Position numbers and translations under genes: made by a program. The notes under the pieces were generated by a model. The model was not told where the DNA came from and made no database searches. It saw nothing but the letters and a program-made list of their open reading frames with translations. This document shows positions 31,306-43,583 of a stretch of 64,000 nucleotides of DNA, in pieces (position 1 is the first letter of the stretch; each line of letters starts with the position of its first letter). The DNA comes from Serratia grimesii NBRC 13537 (GTDB lineage: Bacteria > Pseudomonadota > Gammaproteobacteria > Enterobacterales > Enterobacteriaceae): contig NZ_BCTT01000020.1 in the NCBI RefSeq assembly GCF_001590905.1, positions 59,669 to 123,668 on the forward strand, in the 5' to 3' direction.

Positions 31306-32223
31306 CTAACTGAGCACCACACCGACAGCAAACAACACATTGGCCAGAAGGGCTGCCTTGACCATGTGTTCCAGCATTGGCCGCATGCCGGCTGGCGTCG
31401 GATCACGCAACACCCGCAGGCCATGTCGTACCAAGAGGGGAATCGCCAACACAAACAGCCAGCCCCACAGGCTATGCAGGTTGAGCAGCGTAAACAGTGC
31501 AAAGCACACCACCGCCCCGATCAGCAGTAGTACATGGTAATAGCGAGCTTTCTGTGGCCCGAGCCGTACTGCCAACGTATTTTTGCCGTTAGCACGATCG
31601 CTTTCGATATCGCGCAAATTATTAATATTGAGTACCGCTGCAGCCAACAGGCCGCACGCGGTGGCAGGTAGCATCACGATGCTGTCAAACGCATGGGTTT
31701 GCAGGTAGTAGGTACCTGCCACGCTCAGCCAGCCGAAGAACACCAGCACCGAGATGTCGCCAAGTCCCAGATAGCCATAGGGTTTGGTACCGACGGTATA
31801 GGTAATGGCTGCGACGATAGAAAGCCCACCCAGCACCAGGAAGCCCACGACGTCACTGGGTTGCTCACAGGCGACGGCGATCAGTGAACAACCTGCGATG
31901 GCGATCAATACAACCGTTACTACCAGAGCGCGCTTCATCTGCGCCTGGGTGATCATCCCCTTTTGCATACCGCGTAGCGGCCCAATGCGGTCTTCTTTGT
32001 CGCTGCCTTTTACCGCATCGCCATAGTCATTCGCCAGGTTGGAGAGTATTTGCAGTAGACCGGCGGTCAGCAATGCCAGCAGTGCGACGCCGGGTTTCAG
32101 ACTGCCTTGCCAGGCAGCAATGGCGGAACCGACGACGATCGATGCAAAGGCCAGCGGTAGAGTGCGTGGTCGTAAACTTTCAAGCCAGGCTCTGGCCGGG
32201 GAGGTGGTAGTTGATGAGCTCAT
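31306..32223 (-). CDS. menA: 1,4-dihydroxy-2-naphthoate polyprenyltransferase
   Basis: An integral membrane prenyltransferase joining octaprenyl diphosphate to 1,4-dihydroxy-2-naphthoate in menaquinone synthesis. The 305 residues are UbiA-superfamily, with about eight or nine helices. The first Asp-rich motif is NLANDYGDAVKGSDKED and the second NNLRDIESDRANGK. It lies between hslU and rraA on the same strand. Confidence 0.96.
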   Translation of the reverse strand: MSSSTTTSPARAWLESLRPRTLPLAFASIVVGSAIAAWQGSLKPGVALLALLTAGLLQILSNLANDYGDAVKGSDKEDRIGPLRGMQKGMITQAQMKRALVVTVVLIAIAGCSLIAVACEQPSDVVGFLVLGGLSIVAAITYTVGTKPYGYLGLGDISVLVFFGWLSVAGTYYLQTHAFDSIVMLPATACGLLAAAVLNINNLRDIESDRANGKNTLAVRLGPQKARYYHVLLLIGAVVCFALFTLLNLHSLWGWLFVLAIPLLVRHGLRVLRDPTPAGMRPMLEHMVKAALLANVLFAVGVVLS

Positions 32224-32314
32224 TTTTCGCTTCAGAGTAAGTGGCTGTGTCCGCTAGAAATAATTGTGGGAGGCAATGCCTCCCACAGATGACTGACTGG
32301 ACATGATTGAGCGA

Positions 32315-33649
32315 TTATAGGATAAAACGACTCAAATCTTCATCTGCTACCAGTTCATCCAGATGATTACGTACGTAATCCGCATCAATTGTAATGGATT
32401 GACCGTTAATTTCACTCGCATCATAGGAAATATCTTCCATCAGACGCTCAAGCACGGTATGTAAGCGACGTGCGCCGATGTTTTCGGTGCTTTCGTTAAC
32501 CTGCCATGCGGCTTCAGCGATGCGGCGGATGCCTTCAGCGGTGAATTCGATATTCACGCCTTCAGTACCCATCAGCGCTTTGTATTGCTCGGTCAACGAA
32601 GCGCTTGGCTCGGTCAGAATACGCTCGAAATCTTCAGTGGTCAGCGCTTGCAGCTCAACGCGGATTGGCAGGCGACCCTGCAGTTCCGGGATCAAGTCTG
32701 ATGGGCTGGCAGTCTGGAAGGCACCGGAGGCGATAAACAGAATGTGATCGGTTTTCACCATGCCGTGCTTGGTAGAAACAGTACAGCCTTCCACCAATGG
32801 CAGCAGGTCGCGCTGCACGCCTTCACGAGACACGTCAGGGCCAGAGCTTTGGCCACCACGCTTACAGATTTTGTCGATTTCGTCGATGAACACGATGCCG
32901 TGTTGCTCAACCGCTTCGATCGCCTGTTCTTTCAGCTCTTCTGGGTTAACCAGTTTGGCCGCTTCTTCTTCCACCAGCAGCTTGAAGGCTTCTTTGATCT
33001 TCAGCTTGCGCGGTTTCTGCTTTTGACCACCGAGGTTTTGGAACATCGATTGCAGCTGGTTGGTCATCTCTTCCATGCCCGGAGGTGCCATGATTTCCAC
33101 ACCCATCGGCGCAGCAGCCAGATCGATCTCAATTTCTTTGTCGTCCAACTGGCCTTCACGCAGTTTCTTGCGGAATGCCTGGCGAGCAGCAGACGGCTCC
33201 TGATGTTCTTCCGACTGGCCCCAGTTGTTCTTGGCCGGTGGGATCAGCACGTCGAGAATACGTTCTTCCGCCAGCTCTTCGGCGCGGGTACGGTTCTTAT
33301 CAATCGACTGCAAGCGCACCATTTTGATCGCGGCATCGGTCAGGTCGCGGATAATTGAATCCACTTCTTTACCGACATAGCCCACTTCAGTGAACTTGGT
33401 GGCTTCAACCTTGATGAACGGGGCGTTAGCCAGTTTTGCCAGACGACGGGCAATTTCGGTTTTACCGACACCGGTCGGGCCGATCATGAGAATGTTCTTT
33501 GGCGTGACTTCATGGCGCAGCATCTCGTTAAGCTGCATCCGGCGCCAGCGGTTACGCAGGGCAATGGCAACGGCACGTTTGGCTTTGTTCTGGCCAATGA
33601 TGTAGCTGTCCAGTTCGCTGACGATCTCGCGCGGGGTCATTTCAGACAT
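32315..33649 (-). CDS. hslU: HslU ATPase of the HslVU protease
   Basis: The AAA+ unfoldase that feeds substrates into HslV. The 444 residues include Walker [12 protein letters not shown], an inserted I-domain (about residues 110-240), Walker [11 protein letters not shown] and a C-terminal tail ending DEDLSRFIL, which inserts into HslV. It starts 12 bases after the hslV stop. Heat-shock operon. Confidence 0.98.
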   Translation of the reverse strand: MSEMTPREIVSELDSYIIGQNKAKRAVAIALRNRWRRMQLNEMLRHEVTPKNILMIGPTGVGKTEIARRLAKLANAPFIKVEATKFTEVGYVGKEVDSIIRDLTDAAIKMVRLQSIDKNRTRAEELAEERILDVLIPPAKNNWGQSEEHQEPSAARQAFRKKLREGQLDDKEIEIDLAAAPMGVEIMAPPGMEEMTNQLQSMFQNLGGQKQKPRKLKIKEAFKLLVEEEAAKLVNPEELKEQAIEAVEQHGIVFIDEIDKICKRGGQSSGPDVSREGVQRDLLPLVEGCTVSTKHGMVKTDHILFIASGAFQTASPSDLIPELQGRLPIRVELQALTTEDFERILTEPSASLTEQYKALMGTEGVNIEFTAEGIRRIAEAAWQVNESTENIGARRLHTVLERLMEDISYDASEINGQSITIDADYVRNHLDELVADEDLSRFIL

Positions 33650-33661
33650 AGTATTCGATCC

Positions 33662-34192
33662 TTACGCTTTGGAAGGCAATTCTTCAATGGTGTGGAAATG
33701 GTTGGTGTAAATACAGATGTCACCGGCGATGTTGAGGGACTTATCAACAATTTCGCGGGCGCTCAGTTCGGTATTTTCCAACATCGCGCGGGCGGCTGCC
33801 TGGGCGTATGGACCGCCGGAGCCAATCGCAATCAAATCATTTTCAGGCTGGATCACGTCACCGTTACCGGTGATGATCAGCGATGAGTGTTCATCTGCGA
33901 CAGCCAGCAGGGCTTCGAGTTTGCGCAGCATGCGGTCGGTACGCCAGTCTTTCGCCAGTTCAACGGCTGCTTTCACCAGGTGACCCTGGTGCATTTCCAG
34001 CTTGCGCTCGAACAGCTCAAACAGCGTGAAGGCATCCGCAGTACCACCGGCGAAACCAGCAATTACTTTGTCGTTATACAGGCGACGCACTTTCTTGACG
34101 TTGCCCTTCATTACCGTATTGCCCAAGGTGGCCTGGCCATCGCCACCGATCACTACCTGGCCGTTGCGGCGTACGCTTACAATTGTTGTCAC
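33662..34192 (-). CDS. hslV: HslV peptidase of the HslVU protease
   Basis: A proteasome-like threonine peptidase forming two stacked hexamers with HslU caps. The 176 residues match E. coli. After removal of the initiator, the catalytic Thr starts [10 protein letters not shown]. The start is GTG at 34190-34192; the longer upstream frame would hide the nucleophile and is rejected. Sigma-32-type promoter upstream. Confidence 0.97.
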   Translation of the reverse strand: MTTIVSVRRNGQVVIGGDGQATLGNTVMKGNVKKVRRLYNDKVIAGFAGGTADAFTLFELFERKLEMHQGHLVKAAVELAKDWRTDRMLRKLEALLAVADEHSSLIITGNGDVIQPENDLIAIGSGGPYAQAAARAMLENTELSAREIVDKSLNIAGDICIYTNHFHTIEELPSKA

Positions 34193-34271
34193 GAGCAGAC
34201 CCTCGTTGAAGACGGAAAGAAGCCCTCGCAGCATCTGCTTGCGCAGACACTACGAGGCATATTGAGAGTAT

Positions 34272-34299
34272 AGATGGGGGGGGATTGACGCTTTTCAAC
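34272..34299 (-). promoter_or_regulatory. Sigma-32 (heat-shock) promoter of hslVU
   Basis: On the minus strand GTTGAAA, a 13-base spacer and CCCCATCT match the sigma-32 consensus CTTGAAA / CCCCATNT with one mismatch. The -35 element overlaps the end of ftsN. Confidence 0.8.
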
Positions 34300-35239
34300 C
34301 CCCAACGGAGAGGGGAATGCAACTTGACATGCCTACGCCCTTCAGGCGCGACAGGGTTTTGTCCGCAACAGCCCGGTTGCTGTAAGGACCGAGTACCACG
34401 CGATTCCAGCCACCACCCGCGGTGATGCGGCTTTCGATGCCTTCAAACGCCAGGCGTGCACGCACAGACTCTGCCTGATCGGTCGCGCGGAATGAACCGC
34501 ACTGCACCATCCACTTCTGCTTCGATTCTGGCTTGGTTTCCTGCTTGACCGTTTCCTGACTGACTTCCGGCTTGGCCTCAGGTTTCGGCTGCGGTTTTGG
34601 CTCAGGATGCTTAACCTGTGCCGGCGGCGGTGTAACCGGCTGCGGCTTAGGTTTCGGCTGCGCCTGTTGCTGCACAGGTTGCGTTGTCGCGCTGTTGTTA
34701 AATGGATTACGCGGTTGCGTTACCTGTGGTTGCTGTATGGGCTGCTGCTGCACCTGCTGTTGTTGCATTTGCTGCTGTTGCAGACGGCTATTGCGTACAG
34801 CGGCTTGTGAAGGATCGTTATACGGCACTTCATTGAGCTGTGTTGGACGCTGTTGCATATCCGCCTGCATCTGATCCAACAGTTGGCGCTGTTCAGCCGT
34901 CAGTTGTGTTTTGGAACTGGCTTCGCCGCCGGCCGTAGGTTCGGTCGGGGTTTGTACGCCAATCTGACGATTTTCCAGCTCTTTGATGTAGCGCCAACGC
35001 TCTTCCGGTTTCGGCGGTAGGCCGTTACCTGGACGAGTGCTGTGCACAGGCAGCAGCGGCGTATCATCCGGCTTGTTGTGCGTAATGAAATAGAGGCCAC
35101 CGATAAAAATCACCAGCAGTGCGACGGCCAACGCCAACACGGTTTTGGAGACCTTCGGAGAACTGCGTTTTTTACGGCTGGGGGGTTTACGCTTAGCTCC
35201 TGCTGCGCGCCCACGGCTTACATAGTCTTTTTGTGCCAC
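34295..35239 (-). CDS. ftsN: Cell division protein FtsN
   Basis: A bitopic inner-membrane divisome protein that triggers septal peptidoglycan synthesis. The 314 residues comprise a basic cytoplasmic tail (AGAKRKPPSRKKR), one transmembrane helix (about 33-54), a low-complexity Gln/Pro-rich periplasmic linker (about 130-230) and a C-terminal SPOR domain (about 235-314: WMVQCGSFRATDQAESV) binding denuded glycan. The linker repeats are compositional, not a mobile repeat. Confidence 0.96.
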   Translation of the reverse strand: MAQKDYVSRGRAAGAKRKPPSRKKRSSPKVSKTVLALAVALLVIFIGGLYFITHNKPDDTPLLPVHSTRPGNGLPPKPEERWRYIKELENRQIGVQTPTEPTAGGEASSKTQLTAEQRQLLDQMQADMQQRPTQLNEVPYNDPSQAAVRNSRLQQQQMQQQQVQQQPIQQPQVTQPRNPFNNSATTQPVQQQAQPKPKPQPVTPPPAQVKHPEPKPQPKPEAKPEVSQETVKQETKPESKQKWMVQCGSFRATDQAESVRARLAFEGIESRITAGGGWNRVVLGPYSNRAVADKTLSRLKGVGMSSCIPLSVGG

Positions 35240-35304
35240 TATTATTCCGCTGTGTCCTGATGAGGGGATAAGTCCGTCATGTTACTGAACCCTAAAATAT
35301 TTGA

Positions 35305-36333
35305 CTAGCGTTTAGGGGCAGCAGTGCTGCCTCTGATAATCAATTCACTGTCTAATAGCCGGGAGCCGCTTGCCACGGTCTGTCCGTGTAACTGCTCCAA
35401 CAGCAACAGCATTGCTTGCTGGCCAATCTGGTAGCGCGGTTGAGCCACGGTGGTTAACGGTGGATCGCAATATTGCGCTAATTTGATGTCGTCAAAGCCG
35501 ACGATGGAAAGGTCCTGCGGTACGCGCAGCCCCATCTTTTTCGCCTGCGACAACACGCCGATCGCCATGACGTCACTGTGGCAGAAAATTGCCGTCGGTG
35601 GTTTTGGCTGTGCCATCAGCGTCGCCAGTGCCTGAGCACCAGCTTCGTAGGTGAAATCACCCCGGGTAATATAGCTGCTTTCGACGCTAATGCCATTACG
35701 ACGTAGCGCCTGAATATAACCTTGCAACCGATAATGGCTGAGCGGCATCTGTTCTGGCCCAGCGACACAGGCGATTTGCTTGTGTCCGAGCTGGTGTAAA
35801 TAATGTACGGCTTCGAAGGCGGCGGTAAGATTATCGATGTGTACCGTCGGCAGTTCGAGTTCCGGGGCAAACTCGTTGGCCATCACCATCGGTGGCAGAT
35901 TACGTTGTTCTTCTTTGCTGGCATCAAACGGCAAGTTGGAGCCGAGCAGCAGCATGCCGTCGATTTGTTTGGTAATAATCAAATTAACGAACGTGCGTTC
36001 CTGCTGATTTTGCTGTGCGCAGTCGCCAATGAGCACCAGATAGCCCTGTTGTGCTGCTGTTTGCTCGATCCCCTGGATCACATCGGCAAAAAACGGATCG
36101 CAAATGTCGGGGACGATCACCAGGATGGTGCGGGATTCGTTGCGTTTGATATTGCGTGAGAGGGCATGAGGAGAGTAACCCACGGCCAGCACGGCCTGTT
36201 CCACTTTTTGGCGCGTCGGCGTTGACACCTTTTCCGGGTTCATCAGCGCACGCGACACGGTTGCCGTTGAAACGCCCGCCATTTCGGCAACGTCTTTCAT
36301 GGTTGCCATGGATAATTCTTTCTTGTGTTCCAA
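35305..36333 (-). CDS. cytR: LacI-family nucleoside-catabolism repressor CytR
   Basis: Represses nucleoside uptake and catabolism genes together with CRP. Cytidine is the inducer. It has an N-terminal HTH (MKDVAEMAGVSTATVSRALMN) and a periplasmic-binding-protein-like effector domain. I placed the start at a TTG (36331-36333) because AAGGAG lies 7 bases upstream. This gives 342 residues, close to the 341 of E. coli. An internal ATG at 36309 has no good ribosome site. Confidence 0.94.
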   Translation of the reverse strand: MEHKKELSMATMKDVAEMAGVSTATVSRALMNPEKVSTPTRQKVEQAVLAVGYSPHALSRNIKRNESRTILVIVPDICDPFFADVIQGIEQTAAQQGYLVLIGDCAQQNQQERTFVNLIITKQIDGMLLLGSNLPFDASKEEQRNLPPMVMANEFAPELELPTVHIDNLTAAFEAVHYLHQLGHKQIACVAGPEQMPLSHYRLQGYIQALRRNGISVESSYITRGDFTYEAGAQALATLMAQPKPPTAIFCHSDVMAIGVLSQAKKMGLRVPQDLSIVGFDDIKLAQYCDPPLTTVAQPRYQIGQQAMLLLLEQLHGQTVASGSRLLDSELIIRGSTAAPKR

Positions 36334-36577
36334 CGCCTTTCTCCTTGCGTTAGCCCCATGCCAACGCGACGACTTCAGTTTGCTCACAAATTCGGGCGTG
36401 CGGTGGTGTTGTTATCATTTAGCGCCATCCGCGCTTAAACATTCCGCCACTGTGCTGCAAGAGGTGACAAAATTGCTTTCAGAGATATTCTAAACAGAAT
36501 ATGTCCTGCCTTTGTTACCTAATTTGCATAAAAAGTGTGACCTGTGAAGGTTTTTTAGCGTTCGCTCGCAATTTCAA

Positions 36578-36593
36578 GGGTAAACGTTTGCAT
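36578..36593. promoter_or_regulatory. LacI-family-type palindrome upstream of cytR
   Basis: GGGTAAAC-GTTTGCAT matches 12 of 16 positions of the PurR consensus ACGCAAAC-GTTTGCGT and contains TTGCAT half-sites like those bound by CytR. It lies 245 bases before the cytR start in the gap after priA. Which factor uses it is not evident. Confidence 0.35.
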
Positions 36594-36622
36594 TGCATGA
36601 ACTGAATCAGACTTTTCTGGGT

Positions 36623-38845
<2,223 letters not shown>

Positions 38846-38886
38846 TCATTAGTTTACACGGCGCACTGGCAAATGTACGGTTCCGA

Positions 38887-38914
38887 TTGCGCGGCACTTT
38901 TAATTCTGTATAAT
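38887..38914 (+). promoter_or_regulatory. Candidate rpmE promoter
   Basis: TTGCGC, a 16-base spacer and TATAAT lie about 100 bases before the rpmE ATG. A second TATAAT follows at 38928-38933. Strong tandem -10 elements fit a ribosomal protein gene. Confidence 0.55.
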
Positions 38915-39017
38915 TTGCCGCCTTTGGTATAATTCGATACCAAATTTTATTATCAACCACGTGTGGTGTCTGGCGAAACAGGGCTGGATAGCGACACGGC
39001 CTTAACTGAGGTTTCCC

Positions 39018-39233
39018 ATGAAACAAGGTATCCACCCAAAATACGAAGAAGTTACTGCTAACTGCTCTTGCGGTAACGTGATCAAAATCCGCTCTACCGT
39101 GGGTCACGATCTGAACCTGGACGTTTGTGGCGCATGCCACCCGTTCTACACTGGCAAGCAGCGTGATGTTGCTACCGGTGGCCGCGTTGACCGCTTCAAC
39201 AAGCGTTTCAGCGTGCCAGGCGCTAAGAAATAA
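39018..39233 (+). CDS. rpmE: 50S ribosomal protein L31 (zinc-binding form)
   Basis: Large-subunit protein bridging to the 30S head. The 71 residues keep the zinc ligands Cys16, Cys18, Cys37 and Cys40 (C+ form). Such forms are usually paired with a zinc-free Zur-controlled paralogue, not seen here. An AGGTTT-type ribosome site precedes the ATG. Confidence 0.97.
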   Translation: MKQGIHPKYEEVTANCSCGNVIKIRSTVGHDLNLDVCGACHPFYTGKQRDVATGGRVDRFNKRFSVPGAKK

Positions 39234-39253
39234 GATTTCTTATCGTCAGATGA

Positions 39254-39278
39254 AAAAGGCGCCTTCGGCGCCTTTTTT
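39254..39278. terminator. Bidirectional terminator between rpmE and metJ
   Basis: Stem AAAAGGCGCC / GGCGCCTTTT with a TTC loop and flanking A and T runs, between convergent genes. Confidence 0.9.
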
Positions 39279-39310
39279 CGTTTCTACCGTCTGCATTCGC
39301 AGACCGGCAC

Positions 39311-39628
39311 TTAATATTCCCAGGTATCGGGATCCACACCCAATTCACGCATCAGCAGTTTCGCGGCTTCCGGGATTTCATCGCTGCGTTCTTTGCGCAG
39401 GTCTTCGTCGTTCGGCAGCGGCTGGCCGGTAAAGGCGTGCAGAAATGCTTCGCACAGCAATTCGCTGTTGGTGGCATGGCGCAGGTTATTGACCTGGCGA
39501 CGCGTCCGTTCATCGGTGAGGATTTTCAGAACCTTCAGCGGAATGGATACCGTGATTTTTTTTACTTGCTCGCTTTTTTTACCGTGTTCAGCGTAAGGGC
39601 TGACATACTCGCCGTTCCACTCAGCCAT
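39311..39628 (-). CDS. metJ: Methionine repressor MetJ
   Basis: A ribbon-helix-helix repressor using S-adenosylmethionine as corepressor. It binds tandem 8-bp met boxes. The 105 residues have the DNA-reading strand [15 protein letters not shown] and the helix pair [22 protein letters not shown]. Divergent from metB, sharing a 317-bp control region that holds three met boxes. Confidence 0.98.
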   Translation of the reverse strand: MAEWNGEYVSPYAEHGKKSEQVKKITVSIPLKVLKILTDERTRRQVNNLRHATNSELLCEAFLHAFTGQPLPNDEDLRKERSDEIPEAAKLLMRELGVDPDTWEY

Positions 39629-39860
39629 GGGACACCTTAAATTTGTCAGAAAAATTACAAAACTCTAAAAACCGGCCAATTATGCCCGATCTTCACTGTT
39701 CTCACTAAATAAATGTCAATTTTACGCGACCAAGGTCACTGAATGCTGACGATCAATAGGTGTCGCCTATGCATTCCGGGTTAACATCGTATCGTCATAT
39801 CAAACTGGCATAATTTTAGCGGGTATTAGGGCTTTGCTCAATCTATACGCAAAGAAGTTT

Positions 39861-39884
39861 AGATGTCCAGATGTATTGACGTCT
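39861..39884. promoter_or_regulatory. MetJ operator (three tandem met boxes) upstream of metB
   Basis: AGATGTCC, AGATGTAT and TGACGTCT lie in exact 8-bp register and match AGACGTCT at 6, 6 and 7 of 8 positions. They sit 61 bases before the metB ATG within the metJ-metB divergent gap. I see nothing else assignable in that gap. Confidence 0.88.
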
Positions 39885-39945
39885 ATCGTTGCTGCGATTA
39901 ATCTTTAGGCCTCATTCATCCGAATCCCGAGAGCCGAGAGACCCT

Positions 39946-41106
39946 ATGACGCGTAAACCTGCCACGATTGCCGTACGTAGCGGCCTGAACGATGACGAAC
40001 AGTATGGCTGCGTTGTCCCGCCGATCCACCTGTCCAGTACCTATAATTTTACTGACTTCAACCAGCCTCGTGCTCATGACTATTCACGCCGCGGTAACCC
40101 AACGCGTGATGTGGTGCAGCGTGCACTGGCAGAGTTGGAAGGTGGTGCGGGTGCAGTCATGACCAGCAGCGGGATGTCGGCGATCCATCTGGTGACAACC
40201 GTGTTCCTGCAACCCGGCGATCTCCTGGTGGCTCCACATGATTGTTATGGTGGTAGTTATCGTCTGTTCGACAGCCTGAGCAAGCGTGGTGCTTACCGCG
40301 TGCTATTTGTCGATCAGGGGAATGAAGAAGCGTTGCAGCAAGCGTTGGCGCAAAAGCCCAAACTGGTGCTAATTGAAAGCCCAAGCAATCCGCTGCTGCG
40401 TGTCGTGGACATTGCGGCGATTTGTGATGCAGCCCATGCAGCGGGTGCATTAACTGTAGTGGACAACACCTTCCTTAGCCCGGCATTGCAACAGCCTATC
40501 AGCCTGGGTGCGGATCTGGTGGTGCACTCCTGCACTAAATACCTCAATGGCCATTCTGACGTTGTGGCCGGAGCAGTCATCGCCAAAGATAAAGATCTGG
40601 CGGTGGAGCTGGCCTGGTGGGCCAACAATATCGGTGTGACGGGGGGGGCATTCGACAGCTATTTGTTGCTGCGTGGTATGCGTACCCTGTCGCCACGCAT
40701 TAAAGCTGCGCAACAAAACGCCGAAGCAATTGTCAGTTATTTACAGCAGCAACCCTTAGTGAAAAAGCTGTATCATCCTTCTCTGCCACAGAACCCTGGG
40801 CACGAGATTGCACGTCGTCAGCAACGCGGCTTTGGCGCGATGCTCAGCTTTGAACTGGACGGTGATGAAGCGCTACTGCGTCGTTTTCTGTCTGCCCTTG
40901 AGTTGTTTACTCTGGCAGAATCGTTGGGCGGCGTAGAAAGCCTGATCTCGCATGCAGCGACCATGACCCATGCAGGTATGGCGGCAGAAGCCCGTGCGGC
41001 GGCCGGTATTTCCGAGAGCCTGCTGCGTATCTCCGTGGGTATTGAAGACAGTGAAGATTTGATTGCCGATCTGGAACGAGCCTTCCAGGCGGCGGCAACG
41101 AGGTAA
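39946..41106 (+). CDS. metB: Cystathionine gamma-synthase
   Basis: A PLP enzyme condensing O-succinylhomoserine with cysteine to cystathionine in methionine synthesis. The 386 residues belong to the Cys/Met metabolism family. It has the cofactor motif YSRRGNPTRD, LVVHSCTKYLNGHSD with the PLP lysine, and ESLISHAATMTHA. The ATG at 39946 gives the family length. metL begins 2 bases after the stop. Confidence 0.97.
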   Translation: MTRKPATIAVRSGLNDDEQYGCVVPPIHLSSTYNFTDFNQPRAHDYSRRGNPTRDVVQRALAELEGGAGAVMTSSGMSAIHLVTTVFLQPGDLLVAPHDCYGGSYRLFDSLSKRGAYRVLFVDQGNEEALQQALAQKPKLVLIESPSNPLLRVVDIAAICDAAHAAGALTVVDNTFLSPALQQPISLGADLVVHSCTKYLNGHSDVVAGAVIAKDKDLAVELAWWANNIGVTGGAFDSYLLLRGMRTLSPRIKAAQQNAEAIVSYLQQQPLVKKLYHPSLPQNPGHEIARRQQRGFGAMLSFELDGDEALLRRFLSALELFTLAESLGGVESLISHAATMTHAGMAAEARAAAGISESLLRISVGIEDSEDLIADLERAFQAAATR

Positions 41107-41108
41107 GC

Positions 41109-43544
41109 ATGAATGCAATTGCGGTAGCAGGGCCGGTGAGTGGACGTCAACTGCATAAGTTTGGCGGCAGTAGCCTGGCGGATGTGAAGTGTTATCTGCG
41201 GGTGGCTGGGATCATGGCTGAATACAGCCAGCCAGGCGATATGATGGTGGTGTCGGCGGCCGGCAGTACCACCAACCAACTGATTAGCTGGCTGAAGCTC
41301 AGCCAGAGTGATCGCCTTTCTGCACATCAGGTTCAGCAGACATTACGCCGTTATCACAGCGAATTAATTAGCGGTCTGTTACCGCCGGAAACCGCTGAGC
41401 CATTGATCGCCGAATTTATTCAAGATCTGGAGCGCCTGGCAGTATTGCTGGACGATAAGCTCGACGACGTTATCTATGCCGAAGTGGTTGGTCATGGCGA
41501 GATCTGGTCGGCGCGCTTGATGGCAGCCGTATTGAACAAGCTGGACATGCAGGCAGCCTGGCTGGATGCGCGCGATTTCCTGCGTGCGGAACGGGCCGCT
41601 CAGCCGCAAGTTGACGAAGGCCGTTCTTATCCGTTGTTACAACAGCTCTTGGCCCAACACCCGGGTAAACGTTTGGTGGTGACCGGCTTTATTTCACGCA
41701 ACGACGCCGGTGAAACCGTGCTGTTGGGGCGTAACGGCAGTGACTATTCTGCAACCCAGGTTGGTGCGTTGGCCGGGGCAGAACGCGTGACCATTTGGAG
41801 TGACGTGGCAGGGGTGTACAGTGCTGACCCGCGCAAGGTGAAAGACGCTTGCCTGCTGCCACTGCTGCGTTTGGACGAAGCCAGTGAGCTGGCGCGTCTG
41901 GCGGCACCAGTGCTGCACACCCGCACTTTGCAGCCGGTATCCGGCAGCGATATCGATCTTCAACTGCGCTGTAGTTATCAGCCAGAACAAGGTTCAACGC
42001 GTATTGAACGCGTGCTGGCCTCGGGCACCGGTGCGAAGATTGTCACCAGTCATGATGATGTGTGCCTGATTGAACTGAATGTCGCCAGCCAACATGACTT
42101 TAAGCTGGCGCAGAAAGAACTGGATCTGGTGCTCAAGCGTGCGCAGATCAAACCGCTGGCGGTGGGTATTCATCCAGACCGCAACCTGATACAGCTATGC
42201 TACACCTCGGAAGTGGTGAACAGTGTGCTGCGTACGTTGCAGGATACGGCGCTGCCGGGTGAGCTGCAGCTGCGTGAAGGATTGGCGCTGGTGGCGCTGG
42301 TTGGCGCGGGCGTTTGCAAGAACCCGCTGCATAGCCATCGCTTTTATCAACAGCTGAAAGACCAGCCGGTAGAGTTTATTTGGCAGTCCGAAGATGGCAT
42401 CAGTATGGTGGCGGTACTGCGTAAGGGGCCTACCGGGCTACTGATTCAGGGCCTGCACCAAAGCCTGTTCCGCGCCGAGAAGCGTATTGGTTTAGTGCTG
42501 TTTGGCAAAGGCAATATCGGTGCACGTTGGTTGGAGCTGTTTGCCCGCGAGCAGAAAAATATTTCCGCCCGTAGCGGGTTTGAGTTCAGCCTGGCTGGCG
42601 TGGTGGATAGCCGCCGCAGTTTGCTGAATTACGACGGTCTGGACGCCAGCCGCGCATTGGCATTCTTTGAAGAAGAAGCGCAAGAACTGGACGAAGAATC
42701 ACTGTTCCTGTGGATGCGTGCGCACCCGTTTGACGATCTGGTGGTGCTTGATGTCACCGCCAGTGAGAGTCTGGCTGAACAGTATCTGGATTTTGCCAGC
42801 TATGGTTTCCATGTGATCAGTGCCAACAAGCTTGCGGGTGCATCCTGTAGCGACAACTATCGCCAAATCCGTGATGCCTTCGCCAAAACGGGGCGTCATT
42901 GGTTGTATAACGCGACTGTTGGTGCGGGCCTGCCGGTCAATCATACCGTGCGCGATCTACGTGACAGCGGTGACAGTATTTTGGCGATAAGCGGTATCTT
43001 CTCGGGTACGCTTTCATGGCTGTTCCTGCAGTTTGACGGCACTGTACCTTTCACCGAGCTGGTGGATCAGGCATGGCAGCAGGGGCTGACAGAACCGGAT
43101 CCACGGGTTGACCTCTCCGGTCAGGACGTGATGCGCAAGCTTGTGATCCTGGCGCGTGAGGCGGGTTACGATATTGAACCGAATCAGGTACGAGTCGAGT
43201 CTCTGGTTCCTGCAGGGGCCGAACAGGGCTCTGTCGATCAGTTCTTCGAAAACGGCGATGCATTGAACCAGCAAATGCTGCAACGCTTTGAGGCTGCCAA
43301 TGAAATGGGGCTGGTGCTGCGACACGTAGCGCGCTTCGATGCCAATGGCAAGGCGCGTGTTGGTGTGGAGGCAGTGCGTCCTGAGCACCCGCTGGCGTCG
43401 CTGTTGCCGTGTGATAACGTGTTTGCCATCGAAAGCCGTTGGTACCGAGACAACCCATTGGTGATCCGCGGTCCGGGTGCGGGCCGTGATGTCACCGCCG
43501 GTGCGATCCAGTCAGACCTTAACCGTTTGGCGCAGCTGCTTTAA
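41109..43544 (+). CDS. metL: Bifunctional aspartokinase II / homoserine dehydrogenase II
   Basis: Catalyses the first and third steps from aspartate to homoserine. The 811 residues divide into an N-terminal aspartokinase (KFGGSSLADV start, about 1-300), a central ACT-like regulatory region (about 310-460) and a C-terminal homoserine dehydrogenase (about 465-811). The dehydrogenase has the NAD motif LFGKGNIGARWLEL and the LSGQDVMRKLVILARE motif. Methionine-repressed with metB through MetJ. It ends before an intrinsic terminator. Confidence 0.97.
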   Translation: MNAIAVAGPVSGRQLHKFGGSSLADVKCYLRVAGIMAEYSQPGDMMVVSAAGSTTNQLISWLKLSQSDRLSAHQVQQTLRRYHSELISGLLPPETAEPLIAEFIQDLERLAVLLDDKLDDVIYAEVVGHGEIWSARLMAAVLNKLDMQAAWLDARDFLRAERAAQPQVDEGRSYPLLQQLLAQHPGKRLVVTGFISRNDAGETVLLGRNGSDYSATQVGALAGAERVTIWSDVAGVYSADPRKVKDACLLPLLRLDEASELARLAAPVLHTRTLQPVSGSDIDLQLRCSYQPEQGSTRIERVLASGTGAKIVTSHDDVCLIELNVASQHDFKLAQKELDLVLKRAQIKPLAVGIHPDRNLIQLCYTSEVVNSVLRTLQDTALPGELQLREGLALVALVGAGVCKNPLHSHRFYQQLKDQPVEFIWQSEDGISMVAVLRKGPTGLLIQGLHQSLFRAEKRIGLVLFGKGNIGARWLELFAREQKNISARSGFEFSLAGVVDSRRSLLNYDGLDASRALAFFEEEAQELDEESLFLWMRAHPFDDLVVLDVTASESLAEQYLDFASYGFHVISANKLAGASCSDNYRQIRDAFAKTGRHWLYNATVGAGLPVNHTVRDLRDSGDSILAISGIFSGTLSWLFLQFDGTVPFTELVDQAWQQGLTEPDPRVDLSGQDVMRKLVILAREAGYDIEPNQVRVESLVPAGAEQGSVDQFFENGDALNQQMLQRFEAANEMGLVLRHVARFDANGKARVGVEAVRPEHPLASLLPCDNVFAIESRWYRDNPLVIRGPGAGRDVTAGAIQSDLNRLAQLL

Positions 43545-43553
43545 TTTTCTTGT

Positions 43554-43583
43554 GGGCGCGGATCCTCCGCGCCCCTCGTTTTT
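43554..43583 (+). terminator. Intrinsic terminator after metL
   Basis: Stem GGGCGCGGA / TCCGCGCCC with a 3-base loop and a short T-run a few bases later. Confidence 0.8.

Noticed and set aside
34560..34860. Repetitive Gln/Pro codons that look like a tandem repeat
   Set aside because: This is the low-complexity periplasmic linker of FtsN, not a mobile or CRISPR-type repeat.
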